DNA from: Verrucomicrobiota bacterium | GTDB taxonomy: Bacteria; Verrucomicrobiota; Verrucomicrobiia; Opitutales; Opitutaceae | Length of the DNA stretch: 64,000 nucleotides | Direction: 5' to 3' | Assembly: GCA_028293545.1 (NCBI GenBank) | Contig: JAQGOP010000011.1 | Coordinates: 1 to 64,000 of the forward strand | In this document: in pieces, positions 9,170-18,491 of the stretch | Layout of the letters: each line of letters opens with the position of its first letter | Numbering within the stretch: position 1 is the first letter of the stretch | The notes under the pieces: model-generated | The model's input: the letters and a program-made list of their open reading frames with translations, nothing else | Database searches by the model: none | What the model was told of the DNA's origin: nothing | Made by a program: the position numbers and the translations under genes

Positions 9170-10357
9170 ATGCAAAATTTCCTGCGTATTTTCCTGCTGG
9201 CACTCGTGGTCGCCGCGCCGATTTTCGGCGAGGGCACGCGCGACATCGGTGAGGTCAACTTCATTGCTGAAAACAAAACGATTCCCGTGCGCGTCTCGAG
9301 CAGCACCCCGGCGCTCAACGACCTCGCGCAGAAAGCGTTCGGCGTCCATGGCCGGTACCGCCTCACCCCGAGCCTGTTTGCCTACGACATCAAGTTCACA
9401 CTCGTGAGCGCGACGCAGGTGCGCGTGGACATCGCGAAGGGTTCGGCGGGCACCGCGTTTTCCTCCGACATCGCATCGGGTCGCAACGAATCCGAAGCGC
9501 TGCTGCGCGCGGCGGACATTGCGGTGGAAAAAACGAACGGCCTCGGCCTGAAGGGATTCTTCACCGCCCGGCTCGCATTCGTCGGCGACGGCGGCGGGAA
9601 GAATGAGATCTTCACGAGCGATTTGTTTTTCCGGAAGGTCACGCAGGTGACGCATGACCGGGCTTTCGCCATGACGCCACGCTGGTCGCCCGACGGCTCG
9701 AAACTTCTCTACACCAGTTTCTTCAAGTCCGGGTTTCCCGACATTTTCCAGATCGACCTGAACACCTACCAACGCACGACGTTCGTGAGCTTCAAGGGCA
9801 CGAACAGCGGCGCGCGCTACAGCCCAAACGGTGGGCAGGTGGCGATGGTATTGAGCGGCGAAGGCACGCCGGAAATTTATATCAGCAACGCGCAGGGGCG
9901 GCAGGTGTCGCGGAAGACGCGTTCGGATTCGGTCAAATCGTCGCCGTGTTTCTCGCCGGACGGCTCGCGTTTGGTTTTCACGATGGAGCCGGGCCCGCAG
10001 CTTTACATGATGTCGACGGCCGGAGGATCGGCCTCGCGCGTTTCCTCGGGCTTCGGATATTGCGCCGAGCCGGATTGGTCGCGCCAGAATCCGAACAAGA
10101 TTGCGCTGACGGTGAGGGCAGGTGGCTACCAGATCGCGGTGTTGGATCTTTCAACCCGCACGATCACGGTCGCTTCCAAGGCGGTATTTGACGGCGTGGA
10201 ACCGAGCTGGCTGCCGGATGGGCGCCACATTGTTTACACCGCGCGGGATCGTCAGCAAAGCGTGCTCAGCATTTTGGACACCGAGACGGGCAAGAGCGTG
10301 CGAATCAGTCCGAAGAGCTTCGGCACGGCGATGAAGGCGAGTGTCTGGTCGCCGTAA
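9170..10357 (+). CDS. TolB-like periplasmic beta-propeller protein
   Basis: The 395-residue protein begins with a signal peptide (MQNFLRIFLLALVVAAPIFG). Residues 25-150 match a TolB-type N-terminal domain. Residues 155-395 hold five or so PD40/WD40-like blades, seen as repeats of the form xPxWSPDGSKLLYTS, ARYSPNGGQVAMV, PCFSPDGSRLVFT, PDWSRQNPNKIAL and PSWLPDGRHIVYT. TolB belongs to the Tol-Pal envelope complex; no tol genes are adjacent, so a separate propeller protein is possible. It is followed by a bidirectional terminator shared with the convergent sodA. Confidence 0.82.
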   Translation: MQNFLRIFLLALVVAAPIFGEGTRDIGEVNFIAENKTIPVRVSSSTPALNDLAQKAFGVHGRYRLTPSLFAYDIKFTLVSATQVRVDIAKGSAGTAFSSDIASGRNESEALLRAADIAVEKTNGLGLKGFFTARLAFVGDGGGKNEIFTSDLFFRKVTQVTHDRAFAMTPRWSPDGSKLLYTSFFKSGFPDIFQIDLNTYQRTTFVSFKGTNSGARYSPNGGQVAMVLSGEGTPEIYISNAQGRQVSRKTRSDSVKSSPCFSPDGSRLVFTMEPGPQLYMMSTAGGSASRVSSGFGYCAEPDWSRQNPNKIALTVRAGGYQIAVLDLSTRTITVASKAVFDGVEPSWLPDGRHIVYTARDRQQSVLSILDTETGKSVRISPKSFGTAMKASVWSP

Positions 10358-10403
10358 GGAGCCGGGCGTGACGGACTGGAAGCCGCAGCGGACGAAGTCC
10401 GCG

Positions 10404-10524
10404 GGTGGAGCGACTTGTCCCCAAGGCGCTGTTTGGCTCCGTCGGCGTTTAAACGCATTCGGAGCCGCTCCCATTCGACAGGCTCAGGGTCTTCGACAAC
10501 GCGTTAGGGACAACGCGTTCCACC
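10404..10524. repeat. cluster of dispersed repeats, families C and D
   Basis: The 10358-10524 gap holds three repeat pieces. The first, ggtggagcgacttgtcccca (about 10404-10423), is family C. The second, ggctccgtcggcgtttaaac (10434-10453) continuing to ggagccgctcc at 10471, is family D, also at 42721. The third is an inverted family C copy at 10495-10524 (acgcgttagggacaacgcgt). All are palindromic or near-palindromic and lie between convergent genes. Confidence 0.7.
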
Positions 10525-10556
10525 AAAAAGCCGCGCCTTGTGAGCGCGGCTTTTTT
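10525..10556. terminator. bidirectional intrinsic terminator between tolB-like gene and sodA
   Basis: A 12-bp stem (aaaaagccgcgc with gcgcggcttttt) closes a seven-base loop. T-runs flank it on both strands, so it can stop transcription from both convergent genes. Confidence 0.88.
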
Positions 10557-10574
10557 GAAAAACGTTTCGGCGAC

Positions 10575-11207
10575 TTACTTGGTCGCGGAGGTGAAATTCG
10601 CTTCGGCGGCGTCCCAGTTGGCGACGTTCCAGAAGGCGCCAATATAGTCGGGGCGGCGATTCTGGTAATTGAGATAGTAGGCGTGTTCCCAGACATCGAG
10701 GCCGAGGACCGGCTTGCCTTCGATGCCGGCGACGGCCTTGCCCATCAGCGGGCTGTCCTGGTTCGCGGTGGAACCGACGGCGAGTTTCTTGTCCGCGCCG
10801 ACATACAGCCAAGCCCAGCCTGAGCCGAAGCGCGTGGCGCCAGCCTTGGCGAACTCTTCCTTGAATTTATCGAAGCTGCCGAAAGTCGAATTGATCGCGT
10901 CGGCGAGCTTGCCCTTCGGGGCTCCGCCTTTGCCGGGACCCATGATGGTCCAGAAGAAAGAGTGGTTCGAATGGCCGCCGGCGTTGTTGCGCACGCCACC
11001 GCGGATCGCTTCGGGAACCTTGCTGAGGTCGGCGATGAGGACATTCACGTCCAGCGCGGCGAGATCGGCATGATCCTTGAGGAGATTGTTGGCGTTCGTG
11101 ATGTAAGCCTGGTGGTGCTTGCCGTGGTGGATTTCCATCGTCTTCGCATCGATGTGCGGGACGAGGGCGTCAAAGGCGTAGGGGAGGGCGGGCAGCGTGT
11201 AAGCCAT
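10575..11207 (-). CDS. sodA: superoxide dismutase, Mn-type signature
   Basis: This enzyme converts superoxide to oxygen and hydrogen peroxide. The 210 residues carry all four metal ligands: H27 (EIHHGKHH), H82 ([10 protein letters not shown]), D171 and H175 ([11 protein letters not shown]). The family signature DVWEHAYY is present. G78 in GGHSNH and Q150 in [10 protein letters not shown] are typical of manganese rather than iron enzymes. The ATG at 11207 ([10 protein letters not shown]) is the family's usual N-terminus; the open frame extends upstream to 11354 through a family A repeat and is not likely translated. There is no signal peptide, so it is cytoplasmic. It is convergent with the TolB-like gene. 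Confidence 0.95.
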   Translation of the reverse strand: MAYTLPALPYAFDALVPHIDAKTMEIHHGKHHQAYITNANNLLKDHADLAALDVNVLIADLSKVPEAIRGGVRNNAGGHSNHSFFWTIMGPGKGGAPKGKLADAINSTFGSFDKFKEEFAKAGATRFGSGWAWLYVGADKKLAVGSTANQDSPLMGKAVAGIEGKPVLGLDVWEHAYYLNYQNRRPDYIGAFWNVANWDAAEANFTSATK

Positions 11208-11316
11208 GTTGGTATTGATTGAGGGTTGGAAGGAGTTCGTCCGAAAACGAGGGAAGGCGAAGGTGCAAAAGGTGCGGCGTGTCGTCAACTGCCGAGGGCA
11301 GTTTGGGAAAGCATAC

Positions 11317-11390
11317 AATTGCGGATTTCGGATTGCGGAGACCGGAAACCGCATAGGAAGACTCGGAAGGTGGCGCCGGTTTCCGAGCGG
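11317..11390. repeat. dispersed repeat, family A, long copy
   Basis: The upstream region of sodA (11208-11462) contains gcggatttcggattgcggag followed by accggaaaccgcat and then an inverted echo, gcgccggtttccgag (about 11372-11386). The two echoes of the accggaaacc part could form a hairpin. Nothing else is recognisable in this 255-base gap. Confidence 0.7.
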
Positions 11391-11462
11391 CTCGTTACGT
11401 GTTTAAATTCTTCCGGCGTGGGTTTCGAGTTGGACTCCAACGGAGCCGTGCGGAGACCGGCG

Positions 11463-11984
11463 TTACGGGTCTGTTCGCTTCAGGCGGAAAAACGCCTGCA
11501 GCAAATCGCGACATTCGGTTTCCAAGACGCCGCCGACGGTGAGCTCGAGGTGATGGTTTACGCGCGGCAGGGCGTTCAGGTCAGTCGCGCCGCCGAGGCA
11601 GCCCATCTTGGGGTCCGGCACGGCGTAACATACGCGTTTGAGCCGCGACATCAGCGTGGCGCCGGAACACATCGGGCAGGGTTCCTTGGTGACGTACAGC
11701 GTGGCGCCTTCGAGACGCCAGTTGCCGAGTTTCGCGGCGGCCTGGGTGATCGCGAGGATCTCGGCATGTGCGGTGGGATCATGGGCGGATTCGACGGTGT
11801 TGTGCGCCGAGCCGATGATTTCGCCGTTGAGCTCGATCACGGCGCCGATCGGGACTTCGTCCCGCCGCCAGGCGTCGATCGCCTGGTTGTAGGCGAGGCT
11901 CATGTAAAACGCATCGTCGCGCTGGAGCTGGGACGGGAAACGTTTTTCGAAAGGGCAGGGAAGGGGCGTGGGAAGATCAGCCAT
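11463..11984 (-). CDS. tadA: tRNA-specific adenosine deaminase
   Basis: TadA converts adenosine to inosine at the wobble position of tRNA-Arg and is usually essential. The 173 residues contain the zinc and catalytic motif HAE (73-75, in PTAHAEILAI) and PCPMCSGA with zinc-binding C103 and C106. The glycine-rich CLGGATDLN part is where the family contacts RNA. The N-terminus has about 25 residues before the core (MADLPTPLPCPFEK). The same fold includes guanine deaminases, but the motif spacing fits TadA best. It is transcribed divergently from infA. Confidence 0.85.
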   Translation of the reverse strand: MADLPTPLPCPFEKRFPSQLQRDDAFYMSLAYNQAIDAWRRDEVPIGAVIELNGEIIGSAHNTVESAHDPTAHAEILAITQAAAKLGNWRLEGATLYVTKEPCPMCSGATLMSRLKRVCYAVPDPKMGCLGGATDLNALPRVNHHLELTVGGVLETECRDLLQAFFRLKRTDP

Positions 11985-12107
11985 GGAGCGGGCTCCGTCG
12001 GTTGGGTCCGAGGGAAAGCCTTGCTTACGAGGGGGGTTTCCGCCTTACAAGGGACTTTTATTTCGCCGCACGACCTATGACGCAACCCACGACCCGCACC
12101 CTCGCCC

Positions 12108-12371
12108 ATGGCTGACAGCAACTCGATCGAAGTGGAGGGCAAGGTGGTTACCGTGCTACCCGGCACGATGTTCAAGGTCCAACTGGCGAACGGGCACGTG
12201 GTGCTCGCGCATATTTCCGGGAAGCTGCGGAAAAATTTCATCAAGATCGCCGCGGGCGATACCGTGAAAATGGAGATGAGCCCCTATGACCTGGAGAAGG
12301 CGCGCATCACGTTTCGCGTGAAAGAACAGAACAGCACCTACCGTCCGCCGCCCCCGCGTCGCCGGTTCTGA
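12108..12371 (+). CDS. infA: translation initiation factor IF-1
   Basis: IF-1 occupies the A site of the 30S subunit during initiation. The 87 residues form an S1/OB-fold, with [56 protein letters not shown] and a closing TFR. These match IF-1 along nearly its whole length. The C-terminal extension [15 protein letters not shown] is longer and more basic than in E. coli (72 residues). The xerC-like gene starts 38 bases downstream in the same direction. Confidence 0.94.
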   Translation: MADSNSIEVEGKVVTVLPGTMFKVQLANGHVVLAHISGKLRKNFIKIAAGDTVKMEMSPYDLEKARITFRVKEQNSTYRPPPPRRRF

Positions 12372-12409
12372 GTCGAGCACCGGCCGGCCCGGGGATTTTT
12401 TTTCGCGCC

Positions 12410-13345
12410 ATGCGGGTTGACCACAGCCAAGCCGCGCCCGCCTTCGCCCACGACACGGACGCGTTCCTTGCCTTCCTCGCGCTCGAGCGCGCGTTGGCGA
12501 AAAACACGCTCACCAGTTATCGCAGCGACCTCGACCAGGCCGCGGCCTTCCTGGCCAGGCGTGGCGTGGCGGACTGGCGGCACGTCGATCGCGAGCAGGC
12601 CGCGGAATGGATCCATTCGCTGAGCAAGCGCGCCTGCGCCCCGGCGAGCCTCGCGCGCAAGCTCACGGCGCTCCGCGGGCTCGCGCGCTTCCTGGCTCGC
12701 GAAAAAATCTGCGACAAGGATTTCACCGACCTGCTCACGGGGCCCAAGCTGGTGCGGCGCATTCCCGGCACGCTCACACCCGCAGAGATCGAGCGCCTGC
12801 TCGCCGCGCCGGCGGGCGGCGACGCGCGTTCACTGCGAGACCGGGCGCTGCTGGAATTATTTTATTCAAGCGGCCTGCGGGTTTCGGAATTGGCCGGGCT
12901 CACGCTGCAGCAGGTGAACCTCGAGCAGGGATTTCTCCGCGTCTTCGGCAAGGGATCGAAGGAGCGCGTGGTCCCGGTCGGTGCGAAAGCGGCCGAGGCG
13001 CTGGCCACTTACTTCGCGTCGGGACGCCCGCATTTGGTGAAGAAGAAGACCGGCAGCCAGATTTTCCTGAACCCGCGCGGCACCGCGCTCTCGCGGGTTG
13101 CGTTGTGGATGATCGTGAAGAAAAACGCGCAGCGCGCCGGGATCACGAAGAATGTGAAACCGCACGGCCTGCGCCATTCCTTCGCCACGCACCTGTTGAC
13201 CGGCGGCGCGGATCTGCGCGCGATCCAGGAGATGCTGGGGCACGCGAGCATCTCGACGACGCAGATTTACACGGCGGTTGAATCAAAACGACTGCTCGAC
13301 CACCACGCGAAGTTTCACCCGCGGAATAAGACGAAACCAGAGTAG
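12410..13345 (+). CDS. tyrosine recombinase XerC/XerD
   Basis: These recombinases resolve chromosome dimers at dif. The 311-residue protein has an N-terminal SAM-like core-binding domain (15-105) and a catalytic domain. All catalytic residues are visible: R157 (SSGLRVSEL), K184 (GKGSKERVVP), H252 and R255 (HGLRHSFATHLL), H278 (LGHASISTTQ) and nucleophile Y287 (IYTAV). Length and motif spacing match XerC/XerD rather than phage integrases. Which of the two it is cannot be decided here. The TAG stop codon is the first triplet of a REP-like repeat. Confidence 0.9.
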   Translation: MRVDHSQAAPAFAHDTDAFLAFLALERALAKNTLTSYRSDLDQAAAFLARRGVADWRHVDREQAAEWIHSLSKRACAPASLARKLTALRGLARFLAREKICDKDFTDLLTGPKLVRRIPGTLTPAEIERLLAAPAGGDARSLRDRALLELFYSSGLRVSELAGLTLQQVNLEQGFLRVFGKGSKERVVPVGAKAAEALATYFASGRPHLVKKKTGSQIFLNPRGTALSRVALWMIVKKNAQRAGITKNVKPHGLRHSFATHLLTGGADLRAIQEMLGHASISTTQIYTAVESKRLLDHHAKFHPRNKTKPE

Positions 13346-13380
13346 CGCCGGGTCTCTGACCGGCTCATTCGGGCCCGTCT
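13343..13380 (+). repeat. family B palindromic repeat at the xerC stop codon
   Basis: tagcgccgggtctctgaccg continues to a cgggcccgtcta end, so the two TAG/CTA ends face each other. The first TAG is the stop codon of the recombinase gene. The 13346-13597 gap beyond it (252 bases) shows no gene. Confidence 0.7.
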
Positions 13381-13597
13381 ACGAACATTCGAATTCGACC
13401 GCGGCCGACCGCGATCCATTTATGGGTGGCAGGTTCTGGTCCGGATCGGATGAGCCGGTCGGAAACCGGTGCTCGATCGGGACAGGCGCCGGATTGAATC
13501 CAAGGCCCGGTTTCAGACGTACCAAGTGAACCCGTCGGCTTTTTCCTCCTTCCCCCTCCGATGGTTCCGTGCTTGCTTTCGTTCACCCCGCCCGTCC

Positions 13598-16500
13598 ATG
13601 ACCTCGCACCGTTTGTCCCTTGTCCGCCGTATTTTTTGCGCAGGTCTCGCGGCGTTGGCGGTGGGCGGCAGTGCGCTGCAGGCACAGACTCATATTTCGG
13701 GCACGCAATCCTCCCCGATTGTCGGGGATATCATCATCGATCCCGGCTTGACGGCGACGTTTGACCCGGGCGCGAGTTTCTCCGGGGCGAATGCGACGTT
13801 TTCCAGTACTTCAACGTTCAATTGGAACCAGGTCGGCGCGTTGACCGGAAAGACGATCACGTTGGGAACCAACGTGAACATCCAGGTCCTGACCGGCCAG
13901 TCTCTCACTTTCGGCGCCGGCAGCTCGATGACGGGAACGCTGCTTAATTTTTTCGGGGTCGGGGGTGCGGCCTTCATCAACCAGGGCACGATCAACCAGA
14001 CGACAAGCGGCGGCTCGATCAACATGCCGACCTTCACCAACGCAGCCGGCGGCCTGATCACGGTGTCCGGCGGAGGCTATCTCACTTTCCAAGGCACGAC
14101 CGTGACCAACAACGGGACGATCAGCGCCACCGGGTTTAACAATAACCTGATTTTCTACACGATGAACAACCTGGGCCTGGTCACCGGCGACAATGGTGCG
14201 TCCATCGTTTTCCAAGGCACGGGGTTTACCACCGCGAACCTTGGGACGATCCAGCTTTCCAACGGTGCGCAGGCCCTGATCGTCGGGTCGATTAACAACT
14301 CATCGGCGACCTTGGCGGCCCCGACCGGTGGCGCGTTCCAGCTCTACGGCGGCACGGTGACCGGCGGTACGATCAATAATAACGCGCTCCAGTTTACGAC
14401 GAACGGCGGCTTCCTCGATGGTGCGACGCTGGTCGGCGATCTCAATCTCGTGACGACCAGTGCGTCCGTTACCTTCAAGAATGCCGCGACCTTTACCGGG
14501 ACCAATTTGAACCTCGCGAGCTCGGCCTACCTCTATTGGCAGCAGGCCACCGCGCTTTCCAACAAGGCGCTCACCTTCGCGGGAAATTCCCTGATCTATG
14601 TTTCCGGCGTGAATAACACCCTGACCTTGGGGGCGGGGACGACCGCGACGGGCCAGATCCAAATTTACAGCGACGGCAGCACCGGTACCGCGATCACGAA
14701 CCAAGGTTCAATCACCCATACCTTCGGTTCGGGTAATATCTACGCGACCAGCTTCACGAACTCCGGTTCAATCACCGCAACCAATGGCTTGCTCTACCTC
14801 GGATACCCGAGCGCGAGTTATGTTTCGACGAATACCGGGACGATCACCGCCGACGGTTCGAGCACGACGGTTTATATCCGCGGGCCGTTCGATAACAACG
14901 GCACGCTGACGGCCCAGAATTCCGGCGTCCTGATATTTGACGGGGCGAACACCTCGGCGAATTTGGGCAACGTCGTGATCACTGGATCGGGGCGGGCGCT
15001 GCTGAACGGTGTCATCGACAACACCTCGAGCACCTTGCCCTCAGTCTCGGGAGGAACCTTCGAACTCTACGGCGGCACGATCACCGGTGGCACGGTTCCG
15101 TCGTCGGCGCTGCTATTCACGACCTCGAGCGGATACCTCGACGGTGTTTCCATTACCGGGGATTTGAATTTACCGACCACCGGTTCGTACGTTTATTTCA
15201 GGAGCGGCACGGGTTTCACGGGCGCGAACGTGAACTTCGGGACGTCGAGCTCGCTCTATTGGCAGCAAGTGGGAACCCTGAGCGGAAAAGCGCTCACCTT
15301 CGCCTCGAACGCCTATCTCTATATCAACGGGGTCAACAATACCCTGACCCTGGCCTCGGGTTCCACCGCGACGGGCTCGGTTTCGATTTATTCGGACGGG
15401 AGTGTCGGCACGGCTTTTACCAACCAAGGGGCGATCGCGTTTACCTCGGGTTCGGGTTCAATCTACGCCGCCAATTTCACGAACTCCGGCACGGTGATGG
15501 CAACAGGGGGAGTGCTCTACCTGGGCTATCCGAGCGTGCCCTATGCAGCGACGAACACGGGGTCGGTGACTTCGGATGGCTCTTCCACGACCGTTTATAT
15601 CCGAGGGGATTTCGACAACAATGGCACACTCACCGCGCAGAATTCGGGCCAGCTTATCTTCGACGGCAATAACACGTCCGCAAATCTGGGCAGCGTTGTC
15701 CTAGCGTCGGGCGGCCGTGCTTTGCTCAATGGCACGATCAATAACGCTTCGGCGTCACTGCCCGCGCCCACGGGCGGCGTTTTCGAACTCTATGGTGGCA
15801 CGATCATCGGCGGCACGGTATCGCCGAGTGCGCTTCATTTTACCACCTCGGCGGGAACCCTGGACAATGTTTCGATCCTCGGTGACCTCGATCTTCCGAC
15901 GGTGAACTCCTACTTCTACTTGAAGAATGGAACCAACTTCACCGGGACGAATGCGAATTTAGGCGCGAGCACCGCGCTCTATTGGCAGCAGGTCGGCACG
16001 CTCACGGGCAAGGCGCTCACGTTTGGGGCCAACTCCTATATTTATGTCAACGGCATCAACAATACGCTGACGCTTGGCCCCGGGTCCACCGCCACCGGCG
16101 CAGTTTCAATCTACTCCGATGGCAGCACCGGGACCGCGATCACGAACCAGGGCGCAATCACCTACAACGGCAGCAGCGGTTCGATTTACGCCGTAAATTT
16201 CACCAACGCGGGCTCGATCCTGGCCTCGGCCGGAACGCTCTACCTGGGCTATCCCAACGCTGTCTACAATGCGACGAATACGGGCAGCGTGACGTCCGAT
16301 GGCGCCGGCACGTATGTTTATATCCGGGGAAATTTCGACAACAACGGCACGCTCACCGCGCAGAATTCGGGCATATTGCGCTTCGACGGGAACACGACGA
16401 CGGCCAACCTCGGCAGCATCACAATCAGTTCCGGGGGAGCGGTTCAGCTCAACGGCCTTGTCGACAACACTGCGGCCACGATCACGGCTCCCACCGGCGG

Positions 16501-18355
16501 CTCGTACGATTTGCTGGGCGGCACGATCGTTGGCGGGACGATTGCTGCCGGCGCGGTGAATTTCACCACGAGCGCCGGCACGCTTGATGGCGTTTCACTC
16601 CTGGGCGATTTAAGCCTGTTGGCGCCGAGCGCGTACGTGCGCCTCGCGAATGGCACCAGTTTCTCGGGCGCCAACCTCAACCTCACGAGCTCGGCGGGCA
16701 TCTACTGGCAGCAGGTGGGCACGTTGGCGGGAAAAAATCTCAACCTCGGCAGCAACTCCTATATCTACCTGACGGGAGTGAACAACGCGCTCACCCTGGC
16801 GAACACGACGACGGTGAACGGCGACGCGAGCATTTATTCCGACGGCAGCACCGGGATCGTGCTGAATCTCCAGGGCGCGATCAACCACACGCTCGGCAAC
16901 GGCACGCTCTCCGCCCCGACGCTGACCAACTCCGGCACGATCACTTCGACCACCGGCATGCTTACTGTGGGTTCGGTTTCGGCAGGCTACAGCACGGTCA
17001 ACACCGGCTCGATCATTGCGGACGGCAGCAGCACCTCCGTTTATATCTACGGCAACTTTGACAACAACGGCACGCTGTCCGCGCAAAATTCCGCGCAGCT
17101 TCTTTTTTACGGTGACAACACCACGGCGAATCTCGGCAGCGTCCAGATCGCGAGCGGCGGGCGGGCGCTGCTGAATGGCGTGCTCGATAATACGGCCGCG
17201 ACGCTCAACACGATCATCGGGGGCAACTTCGAGCTGTATGGCGGCACCGTTAACAATGGAACGGTGGCCCCCGGCGCCTTGGCTTTCACTTCCAGCGGCG
17301 GAGTCTTGAGCAACGTCGCGCTTTCCGGCGACATCAGCGCCAACGCCGGCGCTTACGCGGAGTTCAGGAACGGCACCAACTTCACCGGCGCCAACGCCAC
17401 GCTTAACACTTCGGCCGGGATTTACTGGGAGCAGGTGGGCTCGCTCGTCGGGAAGTCGATTTCCCTCGGCTCGGGCGCCTACCTCTATGTTTCCGGGGTG
17501 AACAATTCGCTCACTATCGATCCCACGACGACGATCACCGGGACCGCGAATATTTATTCGGATGGCAACTCTGGGACCACGATCGTCAACCTGGGGACCA
17601 TCAACCAGACGCTCGGCGGCGGGTCGCTCTATGCGCGCTCGTTCACGAACTCCGGCACGATCAACCTTACGACGGGAACGAACTACCTCGGCTACGCGAG
17701 CGCAGGCTACACCTTCGACAACACCGCGAGCGGCACGATCACCGTCAATGGCGCGACCACCTACCTTCAGGTCCCGCTCAATAACCTGGGAGTGATGAAC
17801 GTCCAAAGCGGCACGCTTGTCACGAGCGGTAACCTGACCAACGGCAGCACAGGCACGCTCAAGGGCTCGGGCTCGGTGCTCGGCGACGTGACGATTGCCG
17901 GCGGCATGCTGACGCCGGGAAATTCCGTGGGCACCCTGACGTTCAACAGCGGTAATTTCGCCGTGACCGGGGCCTCGGTTTTCGGGATCGAGATCAGCGG
18001 CGCGACCGCGGACAAGGCGCTTTTCCTCGGGCCCACGTCGAACGTCGATATCGGCGCGGGCCTGTTGACGCTCAGCGTGTCGTTGTTGACGGCGCCGACC
18101 CCGGGGACGACCTACAGCATCATGTCGATCAGCGGGGGCTCGAATGTATTCAACGGTTACTTCGCCGGCCTGCCGAGCACAGGATCCTCGTTCATCGCCA
18201 CGTTGGGCCTGCAGGACTACCAGTTCACGGTTTCGTACCTCGCGAACACGATCAATTTGGATTTCATGCCCGTGCCCGAGCCGAGCACTTATGTGCTGGT
18301 CGGTGCCGGTCTCGCGATGCTCGTCGCCGCCCGCCTGCGTCGCCGGCGCGCGTGA
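13598..18355 (+). CDS. giant secreted repeat protein with PEP-CTERM signal
   Basis: The product is 1585 residues. A signal peptide (RRIFCAGLAALAVGGSALQA, about 8-28) starts it, and the C-terminus VPEPSTYVLVGAGLAMLVAA then RLRRRR is a PEP-CTERM signal: PEP motif, hydrophobic helix, arginine tail. Such proteins are exported and processed by an exosortase, which is not in this window. The body is six units of about 238-241 residues. Unit landmarks are YWQQVGTL-GKALTF, ATNTGSVTSDG, NFDNNGTLTAQNSG and TTANLGS. The YWQQ landmark recurs at 13817, 14531, 15254, 15977, 16700 and 17420. The Ser/Thr/Gly/Asn-rich beta pattern resembles autotransporter passengers. ATG 13598 is chosen because the signal peptide starts there. 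Likely a surface or matrix protein. Confidence 0.88.
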   Translation: MTSHRLSLVRRIFCAGLAALAVGGSALQAQTHISGTQSSPIVGDIIIDPGLTATFDPGASFSGANATFSSTSTFNWNQVGALTGKTITLGTNVNIQVLTGQSLTFGAGSSMTGTLLNFFGVGGAAFINQGTINQTTSGGSINMPTFTNAAGGLITVSGGGYLTFQGTTVTNNGTISATGFNNNLIFYTMNNLGLVTGDNGASIVFQGTGFTTANLGTIQLSNGAQALIVGSINNSSATLAAPTGGAFQLYGGTVTGGTINNNALQFTTNGGFLDGATLVGDLNLVTTSASVTFKNAATFTGTNLNLASSAYLYWQQATALSNKALTFAGNSLIYVSGVNNTLTLGAGTTATGQIQIYSDGSTGTAITNQGSITHTFGSGNIYATSFTNSGSITATNGLLYLGYPSASYVSTNTGTITADGSSTTVYIRGPFDNNGTLTAQNSGVLIFDGANTSANLGNVVITGSGRALLNGVIDNTSSTLPSVSGGTFELYGGTITGGTVPSSALLFTTSSGYLDGVSITGDLNLPTTGSYVYFRSGTGFTGANVNFGTSSSLYWQQVGTLSGKALTFASNAYLYINGVNNTLTLASGSTATGSVSIYSDGSVGTAFTNQGAIAFTSGSGSIYAANFTNSGTVMATGGVLYLGYPSVPYAATNTGSVTSDGSSTTVYIRGDFDNNGTLTAQNSGQLIFDGNNTSANLGSVVLASGGRALLNGTINNASASLPAPTGGVFELYGGTIIGGTVSPSALHFTTSAGTLDNVSILGDLDLPTVNSYFYLKNGTNFTGTNANLGASTALYWQQVGTLTGKALTFGANSYIYVNGINNTLTLGPGSTATGAVSIYSDGSTGTAITNQGAITYNGSSGSIYAVNFTNAGSILASAGTLYLGYPNAVYNATNTGSVTSDGAGTYVYIRGNFDNNGTLTAQNSGILRFDGNTTTANLGSITISSGGAVQLNGLVDNTAATITAPTGGSYDLLGGTIVGGTIAAGAVNFTTSAGTLDGVSLLGDLSLLAPSAYVRLANGTSFSGANLNLTSSAGIYWQQVGTLAGKNLNLGSNSYIYLTGVNNALTLANTTTVNGDASIYSDGSTGIVLNLQGAINHTLGNGTLSAPTLTNSGTITSTTGMLTVGSVSAGYSTVNTGSIIADGSSTSVYIYGNFDNNGTLSAQNSAQLLFYGDNTTANLGSVQIASGGRALLNGVLDNTAATLNTIIGGNFELYGGTVNNGTVAPGALAFTSSGGVLSNVALSGDISANAGAYAEFRNGTNFTGANATLNTSAGIYWEQVGSLVGKSISLGSGAYLYVSGVNNSLTIDPTTTITGTANIYSDGNSGTTIVNLGTINQTLGGGSLYARSFTNSGTINLTTGTNYLGYASAGYTFDNTASGTITVNGATTYLQVPLNNLGVMNVQSGTLVTSGNLTNGSTGTLKGSGSVLGDVTIAGGMLTPGNSVGTLTFNSGNFAVTGASVFGIEISGATADKALFLGPTSNVDIGAGLLTLSVSLLTAPTPGTTYSIMSISGGSNVFNGYFAGLPSTGSSFIATLGLQDYQFTVSYLANTINLDFMPVPEPSTYVLVGAGLAMLVAARLRRRRA

Positions 18356-18358
18356 AGG

Positions 18359-18391
18359 CGGAGCGGGTTGTCCCTAACACGCTGAGCGGCA
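18359..18391 (+). repeat. dispersed repeat, family C
   Basis: cggagcgggttgtccctaac then acgctgagcggc, related to copies at 10495, 43569 and 55088. It begins 3 bases after the stop codon of the giant repeat protein. Confidence 0.65.
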
Positions 18392-18491
18392 CCGTCCGCG
18401 ATTTATCATTGTCGGAGTCGAACGGGACGCATCGTCCACCGCGTTCCACGCTGTTTGCTTTGCGGGAAATCCTACGCTCGTTGCGAGCAAG

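Noticed and set aside
12410-13345. Phage integrase in a mobile island
   Set aside because: No attachment site, phage genes or tRNA is nearby; length and motifs fit the housekeeping XerC/XerD group.
16610-17806. 398-codon minus-strand frame within the first giant repeat gene
   Set aside because: Its regular RxGxxDRAV pattern merely reflects the 723-base repeats of the opposite strand.
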